A DNA stretch of 64,000 bases, taken from Mytilus galloprovincialis (Eukaryota; Mollusca; Bivalvia; Mytilida; Mytilidae). Of this stretch, positions 22,893-37,800 are shown in pieces. How positions within the stretch are numbered: the first letter of the stretch is position 1; every line of letters starts with the position of its first letter. The stretch lies in assembly GCF_965363235.1 (NCBI RefSeq), contig NC_134846.1, forward strand, positions 27,910,218-27,974,217, written 5' to 3'. Position numbers and translations under genes: made by a program. The notes under the pieces are model-generated. The model saw only the letters and a list, made by a program, of their open reading frames with translations, made no database searches and was not told the DNA's origin.

Positions 22893-25800
22893 CTGTCAAA
22901 CACATGGATAAATGATAAATCATTAAGACATTTGTTTCTTTTCCGATTATATTACACACAAAGGATTTTAATATATATTTAAATTAATAAACCGTTGACA
23001 CAGAGATATGTCTAGCCTGTCTACATAAAATTCAGAAAAATAGCAACATTAATTAATAATTCAAAGTCACTGGACCGTGATCCTGAGGATATTGAGGGCC
23101 TAGAAATGGTTGACAAACTTAAATGTAGAGACAGCAATGTAACTTGATAGAAAATATTGTTGTCTATTGTAAGAAGTTCATATCAATCTGTCTTATGAAG
23201 AAAACTTAACATTGAAAATTGCTAATAAATTCAAAGTCACTGGACCATGTACTAGGATGCAGAGTCTCAAAATAAATAAGAAAGATATGTACTGATAGTA
23301 ATGCAACTTTCTACAAAATGTCATTAACTTATCACAAGGTTTCGTATCAAACTGACTGAACTGAGCATAATCTATGTATTACTAGTATATTATTAAGTTA
23401 GAGATTTGTTACCAAATTACTTTAAACCTTTACTAAATTCTTTCATATATACAAAGATTTGGTCTATCAACACTGTAATTTAATATTTAAGCATTGCTCT
23501 TATTGGAATAAATAAAGATTTTGTTATCTGTCAATATATAGAAAACATTCATATGTATTTCCTATAGGGTTCTATGTTAAAGGAAATCCCCCCCTCCCCT
23601 TTTGCAGACCATCTTGGATGATCGCCTACAAGTTACACAATCTGTCAGCATCCCATAAAGAACATTCATGCCAAGTTTTATTTCATTCCATTAAGTGGTT
23701 CTCTAAAAGAAGACATTTGTATGTATTGTCCTTAGGGTCCTATGATAAACAAAGTTCCCACTGGCGGCCATCTTAGATGATGGATCCCATACAAAGTTGC
23801 ATAACTTAGTCAGCACCTCATAAGGAACATTCATGCCATTAAAAAGGCATGTTTTATTTCATTCCATTTAGTGGTTCTCTAAAAGACGACATTTGTATAT
23901 ATTTCCCATAGGGTCCTATGCTAAAATAAAAGCACCTCTGATTGCCATCTTGAATGATGGATCAGATACAAAGTAACAACACTTGGTCAGCATCTCAAAA
24001 GGAACATTGATGCCATGTTTGGTTCCATTCCATTCAGTGGTTCTCTAAAAGAATTTCAAATTGTAAAATGTTAATAATGACAGACGATGACAACAAAGGA
24101 TAAGTGATGTGAAAAGCTCACACAAGGCACATCATAACGAAGGATTATTTTTTTACAAACTTAGTCTCTGAAGAATCTGGTTTTGAGGGCAATTCTTTTT
24201 ATATAATTTTCATATTAATTCATTCATTATACTAATAAAGGCTTGGGACAATTAATAGCTGAACATATCACATAGACATGCACCTATTGTCTATTGTTGA
24301 AGACTGAATGGCACCCTTAACTAGAAGCTCTGAAGAGCCTGTGTCGCTCACTTTGGTCTATGTGCATATTAAACAATGGACACAGATAAATTCATGACAA
24401 AATTGTTTAATCATGATGTGATTGTAGATCTTACTTTACTGGACATTCTTCTTGCTACAATTATCTCTATCTATAATGAACTTGGCCTAGTAATTACAGT
24501 GGAAAATATATTCTAAAAATTTACAAAAATTTACAAAAATTTATGAAAATTGTTAAAAAATGACTATAAAGGGCAATAACTCCTTAAGGGGTAAACTGAC
24601 AATTTTGGTCACGTTGACCTATTTGTAGATCTTACTTTGCTGAACATTATTGCTGTTTACAGTTTATCTCTATCTATTATAATATTCAAGATAACCAAAA
24701 ACTGCAAAATTTCATTAAAATTACTAATTCTGGGGCAGCAACCCAACAACAGATTGTCTGTTTTGTCTGAAAATTTTAGGGCAGATAAATCTTGACATGA
24801 TAAACAATTTATCCCCTGTCAGATTTGCTCTAAATGCTTTGGTTTCAGAGATATAAGCCAAAATCTACATTTCGCCCCTATGTACTATTTTTAGCCATGG
24901 CGGCCATCTTGGTTGGTTGGCAGGGTCATGCCACACATTTTTAAAACTAGATACCCAAATGATGATTGTGGTCAAGTTTGGTTAAATTTGGCCCAGTAGT
25001 TTCAGAGGAGAAGATTTTTTAAAAGTAGACTAAGATTACCAATTTAGGGGCAGCAACCCAACAATGGGTTGTCCAATTCATCTGAAAATTTCAGGGCAGA
25101 TAGATCTTGACCTGATAAACAATTTTACTCCTGTCAGATTTGCTCTAAATGCTTTGGTTTTTGAGTTATAAGCCAAAAACTGCATTTTACCCCTATGTTC
25201 TATTTTTAGCCATGGTGGCCATCTTGGTTGGTTGGCCAGGTCACCGGACACACTTTTTAAACTAGATACCCCAATGATGATTGTGGCCAAGTTTGGTTTA
25301 ATTTGGTTCAGTAGTTTCAGAGGTGAAGATTTTTGTAAAAGTTAACAACGCCGGACGCAAAGTGATGGGAAAAGCTCACTTGGCCCTTCGGGTGAGGTGA
25401 GCTAAAAATGTCATTTAGTTAATTGGTGTCATTGGGTTGCTGCGTCATTGATATGTACCCAACATTTTCTTTTGTTCATATACAATACATTGTAACAGCA
25501 TACCTGCCAAGTTTTGAAAGTGCCCATGGGGGTTTTAATGCGCAACAACAATTTCGAAGGTTACAATTCTTTGCAATGTATTTTATGGTCTAGAAAAAGT
25601 GTCATATTTGAAAGATGAGCTTTCAAGCCTTTTTATTAAGTTTATTGGTATGATTCTAGTAATTATATCAGTAGAAAAGATGAACATGTAGCTATAAGCC
25701 CAGGATTTATTTTCATGTGTAAGGATATTACATGATTGTTGACTTTTCCAATTTAAAATTATGCACAAAGAAGGACCTTTATAAGGTTGGGAACAACATC

Positions 25801-28800
25801 TAGGGTAACCCCTCCATGTAAGGACATTAAAACCCACTTTTTAAGTACAAATAAGCACATATTCATACTATTTGAAGAAATCTTTTCCCAAAGAACTATA
25901 CATTTTATGATCTATCTGGTATCATATGGTCAACACATGTACAAGAATTTTGAAGTGTTCTTGAACTTTAACTTCTTTATTATTCAAAACAATTGGTTCC
26001 TTCATTTAGAAAAGTTGTTCCAAATATAAATTATAATGAATTTTTCCATTTTTAAGTTAAAAAATCTTCATTTTTCTATTTTATGTTTTATAATAGTAAA
26101 ATGATCCCTTGTCTTAGGGACAGTTTCTCATTTAAGGGATACCACTCATGTTGGGAGGGGGGGGGGGGTCGTCCAAACCTGTTTGTTTGGTCCTTGTGAA
26201 AAATAAAGAGTAGTACATTGTACTTTAAATGATTTGGTAATTTAATTGAATACATAAATAACAGATGTTACAGCAATTGTAATGTCAATAAATTAGTGAA
26301 TAAACTACTATTTATTATCTTTATGGTAGTATGGTAGTACTGCATCATTGAATCAGACATGCTTTAATTCTTAATCTGTGTAAGAACCTCATTGATGGTG
26401 AAAATCACCTGCCATGTGGCATGTTCACGATTTTACAATTCTGACTAACACACAGAGGAATACAACACAAGTTCAAAATCTAGCATGTTAGAATAATCTT
26501 GAAAATGTTTTTGATTGGCTCATTAATTTGATCACGAGAAACACAGAATTTGATTGGCTGTACACGATTGTCTTTCCTTAGAAACAGTTCAAAATTGGGA
26601 ACAATCAAATTTTTTCGTGTAGATTTTCACAAAATCGTGTTTTAGATGTTTTATCACGATCACAATCGTGCAATCGTGACAAAGGGTCAAAATTGTGTAG
26701 TACACGCCTAAATCGTGAAAGTTGGCAGGTAATAACATTCATTCAAAAATATTTACCACAATATTATCTAAGACTTTAACTCCCTCTTCTTGTGAAGAAC
26801 ACATAGAGTAAGCCTACAACAAAACAAAAATATTCTTAAAGAAAGCTATATGTGACATCTGAATTACAGTGACTTGATTGTTACAAACAAGAAATTATTT
26901 GAATCTGGAATAATTTTGAATTCTGGAAAATTGATTAAAAATGTATGATGAAAACTATCCCAACTAAAAAGGGTTATTTCATTTGGTCAATAAGTTTCCA
27001 TGGGGAGATAATCTAATACCAAAAATCGTTTTTAATATAACATATTGATTGAACATCTTATTGCCAGCCGCATTGAAAAATTTAAAACAAGAATGTCCAT
27101 AGTACACAGATGCCCCACTATTATAATTTTTTTCTGTGTTCAGTAGACCATGAAATTGGGGTAAAACCTCTAATTTGGCATATATATATAAAAGGGAGAT
27201 CATATCAAATGGATATTTGTACTTAGTTTCAAATTGATTAAACTTCAACTTCATCAATAAAGGGCTGCGCTTTAGCGCATGATACGCCCGTTGCTCTTTT
27301 AACTTGTCTTTTATGCTTTAAATGAATTTATATGATCAACTAGAAATATATATACAAATCAAAAGGGATGTTACATTAATATATTCACCAAAGTTTCATA
27401 AAATCCCCCTTTTTAAGTATAAAAATTCATTACTTAAGAAAACGTAAAATCTAAAATTTATAAAAATGGAAAGGGAGCTTATGTCAATAGATATAAACAA
27501 TTTATCAAAGTTGCATAAAATTTTGTGAAAGTGTTAGTTATTGTCCCAAAATTGGAAAATCCCCCCTTTTTTAAGCATAAAAATTCATAACACGGAAATG
27601 TAAAATGTGAAATTTATAAAAATTGAAAGGGAGCTTACATCAATAGATATAAACAATTCACCAAAGTTTCATGGACATTGGTGAAAGCCTTTTTGAGTTA
27701 TTGTCCGAAGTGTTGAAAATCCCCCTTTTTTTATGAATAAAGCCCCATAAATCCAAAACTTAAAATCTGAAATTTATAAAAATTGAAAGGGAGCTTACAT
27801 CAATAGATATAAACAATTCACCAAAGTTTAATGGACATTGGTGAAAGCCTTTTTGAGTTATTGTCCGAAGTGTTGAAAATCACCCTTTTTTTTATGAATA
27901 AAGCCCCATAAATCCAAAACTTAAAATCTGAAATTTATAAAAATTGAAAGGGAGCTTACATCAATAGATTCTAGAACACACCCGCGGGCATTCAGAGCGT
28001 GGTTGAAAGTGTGTAAAGTGTTGTAGGAAGAATTTTGTAAAATATTTAATGACTTGAGAATTTTAGGAAAAGTATCAAAAGTCATAGGTACTTGGGGACA
28101 GGAAAAAGTTTTTTGTATACCTCCTCCTATTTCCAAAATTCCCAATTTTTGGTTTTCTATTTATTTCATTAGGGTTCCTGATCCCGATATCCCGGGCTTA
28201 CATGTACAAACATGAAATCCCGAGGTCCCGAAAAGGTCCTGCCCCCCTCTCATTCATTACTTTAAAGTGTATTTTGTTTTTACTGTTAATTCTCAGTTTA
28301 ATAATCGATCCACGGCGGTCATTGATATATTATACAGACCATCTCTATCTAATAAACTCTGTGACCGCCGTGGATAGTTAACTTGAAAATGATATCAGAC
28401 AGAAAATACTCTTTATTCGTAGTATATGTATGTTCAAGGTATACAGAAAAACGCAAACCGGAAGTCTAATATGACTTAAAATTTCGTCCAATGACGGAAA
28501 CATATCCGGACGCCTTTTTTCTCGTTTTTCTCCCAAAATAACTCAATCTGAATAACCATATGAATGGATGACAAATATGACTATCCACTGTACCTATAGG
28601 ACATAGATGCATGATGATTAATTTATTGTGGTAGGAAGAGAAGCGACACCCAAAATGAGGTCTTCTCGTTTAATAGTATAGATAAACAATTCACCAAAGT
28701 TTCATGGACATTGGTGAAAGCCTTTTTGAGTTATTGTCCGAAGTGTTGAAAATCCCCCTTTTTTTATGAATAAAGCCCCATAAATCCAAAACTTAAAATC

Positions 28801-31800
28801 TGAAATTTATAAAAATTGAAAGGGAGCTTACATCAATAGATATAAACAATTCACCAAAGTTTCATGGACATTGGTGAAAGCCTTTTTGAGTTATTGTCCG
28901 AAGTGTTGAAAATCCCCCCTTTTTTATGAATAAAGCCCCATAAATCCAAAACTTAAAATCTGAAATTAAAAAAAAACAAAAGGGAGCTTACGTCAATAGA
29001 TATAAACAATTCACTAAAGTTTCATGGAAATTGGTGAAAGTGTTTTTGAGTTATTGTCCGAAGTGTGGACGACGGACGGACGGACAGACGGACGGACAAC
29101 GGTATACCATAATACGTCCCGTCTAAAAGACGACGGACGTATAAAAACCACCTTGACCAAAAACTTCTTTTAAAGTCAGGTGGGGCATAAAATCATATTT
29201 AGCTTAAAGTATATTTCACTGAGTATTTAAAATTTTGACATATTAAGGATAAAGATAATTGAGGAAAAGTAACTGTTACCTTCATAAGCAATTGTGGAGA
29301 TGGGTATTCAGCAATTATAGCCTCTGCCATATCAGGACTAACATTTTTGAATTGCAGAAGCTGCTGCTTCCAGACCTTCAGTAAACCTTGACCAGATTTA
29401 TCTACCTTGACACCAGTGGAGCCATCTTCGTGAAAGGAAAATATGGAGTTAAGTCTATCTTTCCTGTAAAAGAAATGTTATATGTCAAGAATTTTTTTTT
29501 TTTATGAATAATGCTATTAAATACTTTATTATCACTCACCACTTAAATGGTCAGCTTGGAGGACCTTTTTCACTCAACCTAAATTCTACTCTATCAATTT
29601 TCTTCTTTAATCAAGATGCCTACATGAAACCATGTAACTATGTTTGTTAACCACTGACATTTGATTAATAATTCATAGAACCAATATAGTAGTAAAGATT
29701 TCTTTGTTAAAGGAAGGAACCTGATCAGATAGAAAAATATATATCTAGTGGACAATTTGGAGTAAAAATGTGTAAAGGGTTCCATGATGAAATGAATTAT
29801 AAATTCTCATGAACTTATAAAATCAAAGAGCTGAATAGCTCTGAGGGGAAAGACGGCCCTTGTTTCTTTTTCTTTTTTTCTTTTTGGGGGGGGGGGGGTA
29901 TCTTTTAATAGTCTTCATATAAAGAATGAAAAAAAGAACAGCTAGAACATGTAGAAAGGTTGACAATATTAAAGTCAATTGTTGTTTAATCTAATTTTGT
30001 TTCCTTAGTTTAAGATTCAATTTGGACTAATGGAAGAGATCTGCATCTTCTAAATCTAAACATTCGGTTAAAGTTGATAGTTAATTATGTAAAATTCAAC
30101 TGAATTCTGTCATTTAACAACAACTACAATGTTTTCTGAAATCTTAATTGTGTACCACTGAACTGCAGGCTAGGTCATTTTCCATTTTTAGTGACAGTAC
30201 TCTAAGATTTTAATTTTTTTTCTTAAGAAAGTTAGGAATGAAAAATCCATTCAGTTTTAAATTTCCATTGATAAAGTTCCCAGTTACAACTCTCATCACA
30301 GGGATACAGGTACTAATAAAAAACAATATGATTGATGTAAACTGTGTGAAGCTTGTTTCCAGATCCTACATTTTGACATATTTGTAAATTTCATGAATAG
30401 ATGGGTTTAAACTATAAAATGAAACATTTTTTAGTTCACCTGGCCTGAAGGGCCAAGTGAGCTTTTCCCATCACTTGGTGTCCGTCGTCGTTAACTTTTA
30501 CAAAAATCTTCTCCTCTGAAACTACTGAACCAAATTAAACCAAACTTGGCCACAATCATCATTGGGGTATCTTGTTTAAAAAATGTGTGGCGTGACCCGG
30601 CCAACTAACCAAGTTGGCCGCCATGGTTAAAAATAGAACATAGGGGTAAAATGCAGTTTTTGGCTTATAACTCAAAAACTAAAGCATTTAGAGCAAATCT
30701 GACATGGATAAAATTGTTTATCAGGTCAAGATCTTTCTGCCCTGAAATTTTCAGATGAATCGGACAACCCGTTGTTGGGTTGCTGCCCCTGAATTGGTAA
30801 TTTTAGGGAATTTTTGCTGTTTTTGGTTATTATCTTGAATATTACTATAGATAGAGATAAACTGTAAACAGCAATAATGTTCAGCAAAGACCTAGATGAT
30901 TCTGTATTGTGATTGACATGCTCCTTATAATAAGGGTGGTGTAATTGGTTCATCCACTTTTTGTTAAGCTGAAGAGTTTTAAATGCATTACAGCCTTAAG
31001 GAGCAAAATGAAACATTTTTCTATAAATGAACACTATCAAATACTGGGTACATAGGCGGATCCAGGGGGGGGGCCCCCTTTTGTGGGAAAAATTTGGTTG
31101 ATTATGTGGGGAATCATTGAAGCATGACTGGACCAGGCCCCCCCCCTTTTGGAAAAGTTCTGGATCCGCCACTGGGGTAATTAATAGATTTATTTTTTTA
31201 AATGGAGTCACCGTTCATTTAAGCTCACAGTCTACCTACAAAAGAAGCATTTTTGTTCAAGTACTATTTTTCTATTGAACTAATAGGAGAAATAGAGGTA
31301 ATATCGAAATAAAAAAAGGACTAAATTACAGAAATCACTTAAATTTTTAAAGAGCTTAGTTTGAAGACACCTTATTTGAAAAAATAATAAAAAAAATTTG
31401 TAAGGGTTCCGCGGAACCCAGTGTCTCGCCTACTTTTGCTGTTAATCGCAGACTCAACAAAATGAGGAAAAACATCAATAAAAATTTCCCTCTCGATACT
31501 GTCTTTTGATTGAAAGAAGCTTCCAAGTTTGGTAAAAAATCCAGGATAGTTTATGAATCTAATAAATGTTGTATAAACTTTAACTGCAGACTGTATGTAA
31601 TGTTAACTGGAAGAAAAACGAAGTCCATTGATAAGTAAAATACGGAAAAAGTGAATTTTTTTTTTACAAAATTTACTTCTGAATAATATCTTATGATCAG
31701 AAACAAGCTTCTGTCTAAGTTTGGTAGAAATCCAGGATAGTTTAAAAACATTATAAAAATTTTAAAAACTTAAACCACAGAGTGAATGTTTTGTTTCTGG

Positions 31801-34800
31801 CAAAAAAACTAAGTCCACTTATAAGTAAAATACGGAAAAGTGGAAATTTATTTTTACAAAATTTTCTTCTTGATACTATCTTATGATTATAAACAAGCTT
31901 CTGTCCAAGTTTGGTACAAATCAAGGATAGTTTATGAAAGTTATTAAAATTTTAAAAACTTTAACCACAGAGTGAATGTAATGTTTCCTCGCAGAAAAAC
32001 TAAGTCCATTTATAAGTAAAATACGGAAAAGTGGAAATTTATTTTTACAAAATTTTCTTCTTGATACTATCTTATGATCATAAACAAGCTTACAAAAATT
32101 TACAAAAATTTATAAATGACTATAAAGGGCAATAACTCCTTAAGGGGTAACTTGACAATTTTGGTCATGTTGACTTATTTGTAGATCTTACTTTGCTGAA
32201 CATTATTGCTGTTTACAGTTTATCTCTATCTATTATAATATTCAAGATAATAACCAAAAACTGCAAACTTTCCTTAAAACTACTAATTCTGGGCAGCAAC
32301 CCAACAACAGGGTGTCTGTTTTGTCTGAAAATTTCAGGGCAGATAGATCTTGACCTGATAAACAATTTATCCCTGTCAGATTTGCTCTAAATACTTTGGT
32401 TTCAGAGATATAAGCCAAAATCTACATTTTACCCCTATGTTCTATTTTTAGCCATGGCGGCCATTTTGGTTGGTTGGCAGGGTCACGCCACACATTCTTT
32501 AAACTAGATACCCCAATGATGATTTTGGCCAAGTTTGGATTAATTTGGCCCAGTAGTTTCAGAGAAGAAGATTTTTGTAAAAGATAACTAAGATTTACGA
32601 AAAATGGTTAAAAATTGACCATAAAGGGCAATAACTCCTAAAGGGGTCAACTGACCATTTCGGTCATGTTGACCTTTTTGTAAATCTTACTTTGCTGAAC
32701 ATTATTGCTGTTTACAGTTTATCTCTATCTATAATAATATTCAAGATAATTACCAACAAGAATGTGTCCACAGTACACTGATGCCCCACTCACACTATCA
32801 TTTTCTATGTTTAAAGGACTGTGAAATTGGAATAAATTCTCTAATTTGGCATTAAAATTAGAATGATCTTATCAAAGGGAACATGTATACTAAGTTTCAA
32901 GTTGATTGGACTTCTACTTCATCAAAAACTACCTTGACCAAAAACTTTAACCTGAAATTTGCACTATCATTTTCTATGTTCAGTGAACCGTAAAATTGGG
33001 TCAAAACTCTAATTTGGCATTTAAATTAGAAAGATCATATCATAGGGCACATGTATACTAAGTTTCAAGTTGATTGGACTTCAACTTCATCAAAAACTAC
33101 CTTGACCAAAAACTTTAACCTGAAGCCAAAAACTTTAACCTGAAATTTGCACTATCATTTTCTATGTTCAGTGAACCGTAAAATTGGGGTCAAAACTCTA
33201 ATTTGGCATTTAAATTAGAAAGATCATATCATAGGGCACATGTATACTAAGTTTCAAGTTGATTGGACTTCAACTTCATCAAAAACTACCTTGACCAAAA
33301 ACTTTAACCTGAAATTTGCACTATCATTTTCTATGTTCAGTGAACCGTAAAATTGGGGTCAAAACTCTAATTTGGCATTTAAATTAGAAAGATCATATCA
33401 TAGGGCACATGTATACTAAGTTTCAAGTTGATTGGACTTCAACTTCATCAAAAACTACCTTGACCAAAAACTTTAACCTGAAGCCAAAAACTTTAACCTG
33501 AAATTTGCACTATCATTTTCTATCAGTGAACCGTAAAATTGGGGTCAAAACTCTAATTTGGCATTTAAATTAGAAAGATCATATCATAAGGAACATGTGT
33601 ACTAAGTTTCAAGTTGATTGGACTCCAACTTCATCAAAAACTACCTCGACCAAAAACTTTAACCTGAAGCGGGACAGACGGACGAACGGACGAACGAACG
33701 AACAGACGGACGAACGGACGCACAGACCAGAAAACATAATGCCCATAAATGGGGCATAAAAACAGTAAAATATCCTTAAAATTGTTAATTTAGGGGCAGC
33801 AACCCAACAATGGGTTGTCCGATTCATCTGAAAATTTCAGGGCAGATAGATCTTGACCTGATAAACAATTTTACCACATGTCAGATTTGCTCTAAATGCT
33901 TTGGTTTTTGAGTTATAAGCCAAAAACTGCATTTTACCCCTATGTTCTATTTTTAGCCATGGCAGCCATCTTGGTTGGTTGGCCGGGTCACCGGACACGT
34001 TTTAAACTAGATACCCCAATGATGATTGTGGCCAAGTTTGGTTTGATTTGGCCCAGTAGTTTCAGAGGAGAAGATTTTTGTAAAAGTTAATGACAACGGA
34101 CGACGATGACGCCGGATGCCAGACGCCAAGTGATGAGAAAAACTCACTTGGCCTTTTAGGCCAGGTGAGCTAAAAAATGGCATTTATATACCAAAGGGAG
34201 ATAATTTGGAGCTTTTTCAATGAAATATACATTTTAAAAGTCATCTGGGTCCATAATGAATTGGTTTTTTTGATTGATTTTTGTACCATATAATAGAGTT
34301 ACAACTGATAAAGTAATAAATAAAATTTGTAATGAACAAGAATGTGTCCAAAGTACACGGATGCCCCACTCGCACTATCCTTTTCCATGTTCCATGGACC
34401 GTGAAATTGGGTAATTATCTAATTTGGCATTAAAATTAGAAAGATCATATCATAAGCAACAAGTGTACTAAGTTTCAAGTTGATTGGACTTCAGCTTCAT
34501 CAAAAACTACCTTGACCAAAAACTTTAACCTGAAACTCCCACTTTCATTTTCTATGTTCAGTGGACCGTGAAATTGGGGTCAAAAGTCTAATTTGGCTTT
34601 AAAATTAGAAAGATCATCTCATAAGCAACAAGTGTACCAAGTTTCAAGTTGATTGGACTTCAGCTTCATCAAAAACTACCTTGACCAAAAACTTTAACCT
34701 AGACGGACGAACTGAATCACAGACGGACGGACGGACGAATGGAGCCACAGACCAGAAAACATAATGCCCCTCTACTATCGTAGGTGGGGCATAAAAAAGA

Positions 34801-37800
34801 AATGTTTAAATTTTTTTTTAAATTTTTGTACCCTCAAGCCTCCTTAAACAGTGAAATAATTTACAAAGACATTGTATTATTTAAACTAACTTTGCAGGTT
34901 TTTCTGCTACAGCTTTAGTATAAGTCTTGATAAGGTCTGTTAATTCTTCAGTAGTCTCCAACATCTGTACCACACAACCTGTCTGAAGCTGGACCTCAGC
35001 ACAGGCCTGCAAATAAAAACTATATCTTAACAATAAAGCTGGACCTCAGCGCAGCCCTGCAAATATTAAGAGTGCACTCACTGAAATGTCTTGCCTTCTT
35101 TACTTACCATTGATATTATTTTGATAGTCTTAAATATAAAGCTTTACTTTAACTATCACATAAACTTAACATGATCCAAGAAAATGAGGTCACGGTCATA
35201 TAAACCAAATGAGAAATACATGTACACCTTACAATAATTATATACTCTAAATAAAGTTGACCTATTGCTTATAGTTTCTAAGAAACAGACTTAACCAAGA
35301 AAACTAAACATTGACCAATGAACCATGAAAATGAGGTCAAAGTCAGATGAATCATACCAGGCAGGCATGTACAGCTTACAATACTTTCATACAACAAATT
35401 TAGTTGACTGATTGCTTACAGTGTAACAAGAAAAACACAAAAACATAACAGTGAGCAATGAACCGTGAAAATGAGGTCAAGATCAAACAAAACCTGCAAG
35501 ACTGACATGTACATCATAAAGTATTTCCATACACCAAATATAGTTGACCTTTTGCATATAGTGTAAGAAAAAAAGACCAAAACTCTAAAACTTATCTTTT
35601 GACCAATGAACTATGAAAATGAGGTGAAGGTCAGATGACACCTGTCAGTTGGACATGTAAACCCTACAATTCCATACACCAAATATAGAAGACCTATTGC
35701 TAAAAGTATGAGATATAAACTAAACCATGAAAGCTTAACTTTGTTCACTGATCCATGAAATGAGGTTGAGGTAAAGTGAAAACTGTTAAACTAACTTTGC
35801 ATTAAGTTTGACAGGCATGAGGACCTTGCAAGGTAATTACATACCAAATATAGTTATCCTATTAACTCTTTTTTCAAGTAGTCATTGAACCATTAAAATG
35901 AGGTCAAGGACAATAGACATATGAAAGACTGAAATGTCTTAACATAAGGCATCTATATACAAAGTATGAAGGATCAAGGTATTCTACCTTCTGAAATATT
36001 AAGCTTTTAAGAAGTAAGTAAACGAAGCTGCCAGACCTCTATCCCCATGTCAAGCTAGACAAAAAGGCACATGAAAAACAGAATGGACGATTGTCTTTGC
36101 TGAAAAGTGATTAAATAATGAGGACAATCCTCATGGAATTGTAATTTCTGTATGATATTAGTTCTGAGCTTCAGATCAATGTCAGGTTTGAAATAAAAAG
36201 AATGTGTCCCTTGTACACGGATGCCCCATCCGCACTATCATTTTCTATGTTCAGTTGACCATGAAAATAGGGTAAAAACTCTAATTTGGCATTAAAATTA
36301 AAAAGATAATATCATAGGGAACATGTGTACTAAGTTTCAAGGTGATTGGACTTCAACTTCATCAAAAAAAACTAATGGACGAAGGAACGAACAGACAGCT
36401 AACGGAAGCACAGACCAAAAAACATAATGCATAATAAATGGGGCATAAAAACACAGTTAAAACATTATAAGTAGTGTTGTCAACGGTTAACCGGTTAACC
36501 GATTAACCGTTCGAATGATTGAATACCGAATACCGGTTAATCAGACTTTTTTTCAATTTAAATAGATTTCATATAAATTTGTATTGAAATCATTAAATAG
36601 TTGTGTTTTCTTTAAAAATGTTGTCATGGTAATTAATTTGACGGATCAACTGTCCAGTATACTGATTGGTATTGTTAATACAAAAATATAAAATTAATTA
36701 AAACTTGTCTCTCAGCTCGGGGCAAGATCTTAAGGAAACATTATTAGTTTCATGTTTTTTAACAATAATTTTTAATCAGTAATACGATTAAATTTTACGA
36801 TTCACTTCATTATTTCACTTTTGATCTTATATTGTGTAGACCTACATGTGAATGTGCGTCGTGCAAGTCTTTGTCATAACTATATACTAACTCAAAAACT
36901 GTAAAAAGCAAACCAACGTGAATGTAATCAATGTATACTTGATGGTATGAATATCAGGATTAATCAATTTTAATTGAAACACCTCACATTATTTTTGGAG
37001 ACAACAAGACAAAATGAAAGAATCATCGGTTTCAGACATATTCAATTCTACGAGATCAAGACGTTTTTTTTATTTTTCAATTTGAAGTTAGTACAAACGC
37101 CATAATTGATACCGTGTATTTGATTATTAAAAGTAAAACTTCGACAGGAATCTTCACAGACAGGCCTTATAAAAGCAAAGGCCAAACTTCCATTCATCGT
37201 ATTATAAAAACGGAAATGTGTGACTTGGATGAAATGTAGTCACATTGACACTCATACCACATCTTCTTACATCGATGTTTAGGGTACTTTTGATAAGGCC
37301 TTCAAACATTAACTTAAACTACCGGTTAACCGGTTAATCAGTCGAACGATTATACGAGTAACCGGTTAGGCAAAAGTGTACGATTTGACAACACTAATTA
37401 TAAGCAATCATTAGCTAACATTTCCAGGAGGCATTAATATGGTAATCAGAGGGCCCTCAGGATTATCATACTATACTGGAGTGGGGAGACTTTTACTACA
37501 GGAAAGGAATTTATACATCTACAGTAGTTAGATTACAAAGGCATTCCTGAATTTACTGTAGTTTGATTACAAAGGCATTCCCTAATCTACAGTATTTAGA
37601 TTACAAAGGCACTCCTGAATCTACTGTAGTTACTGTCAATTCAGAAATTATTGCGTGCATTTATTTTTGCCATTTTGTCATATTAGACAACTAGAGGCTC
37701 TCAAGAGCCTGTATCGCTCACCTGACTCTACTTGGGTTTTTGAAATCGTATAAAAACAGATAAAATTTGACTACAAAGTAACAACACTTGGCCAGCACCT

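Larger units (their letters stand above)
27092..29187 (+). repeat. Family C element, copy 3, split by family E
   Basis: Starts caagaatgtcca...agatgccccact and resumes after 29145 with accttgaccaaaaactt, ending in ggtggggcataaa. The family E element lies in between. Confidence 0.65.
30996..34847. mobile_element. Family D element, copy 2, broken by insertions
   Basis: TTAA at 30996-30999 and 34844-34847 bound pieces that match 17361-18509 in order. The pieces are separated by a 124-bp CAG-ended element, a fused A/H block (31396-34176) and family C copy 5. Removing these gives a copy similar in order to D copy 1. Confidence 0.55.
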
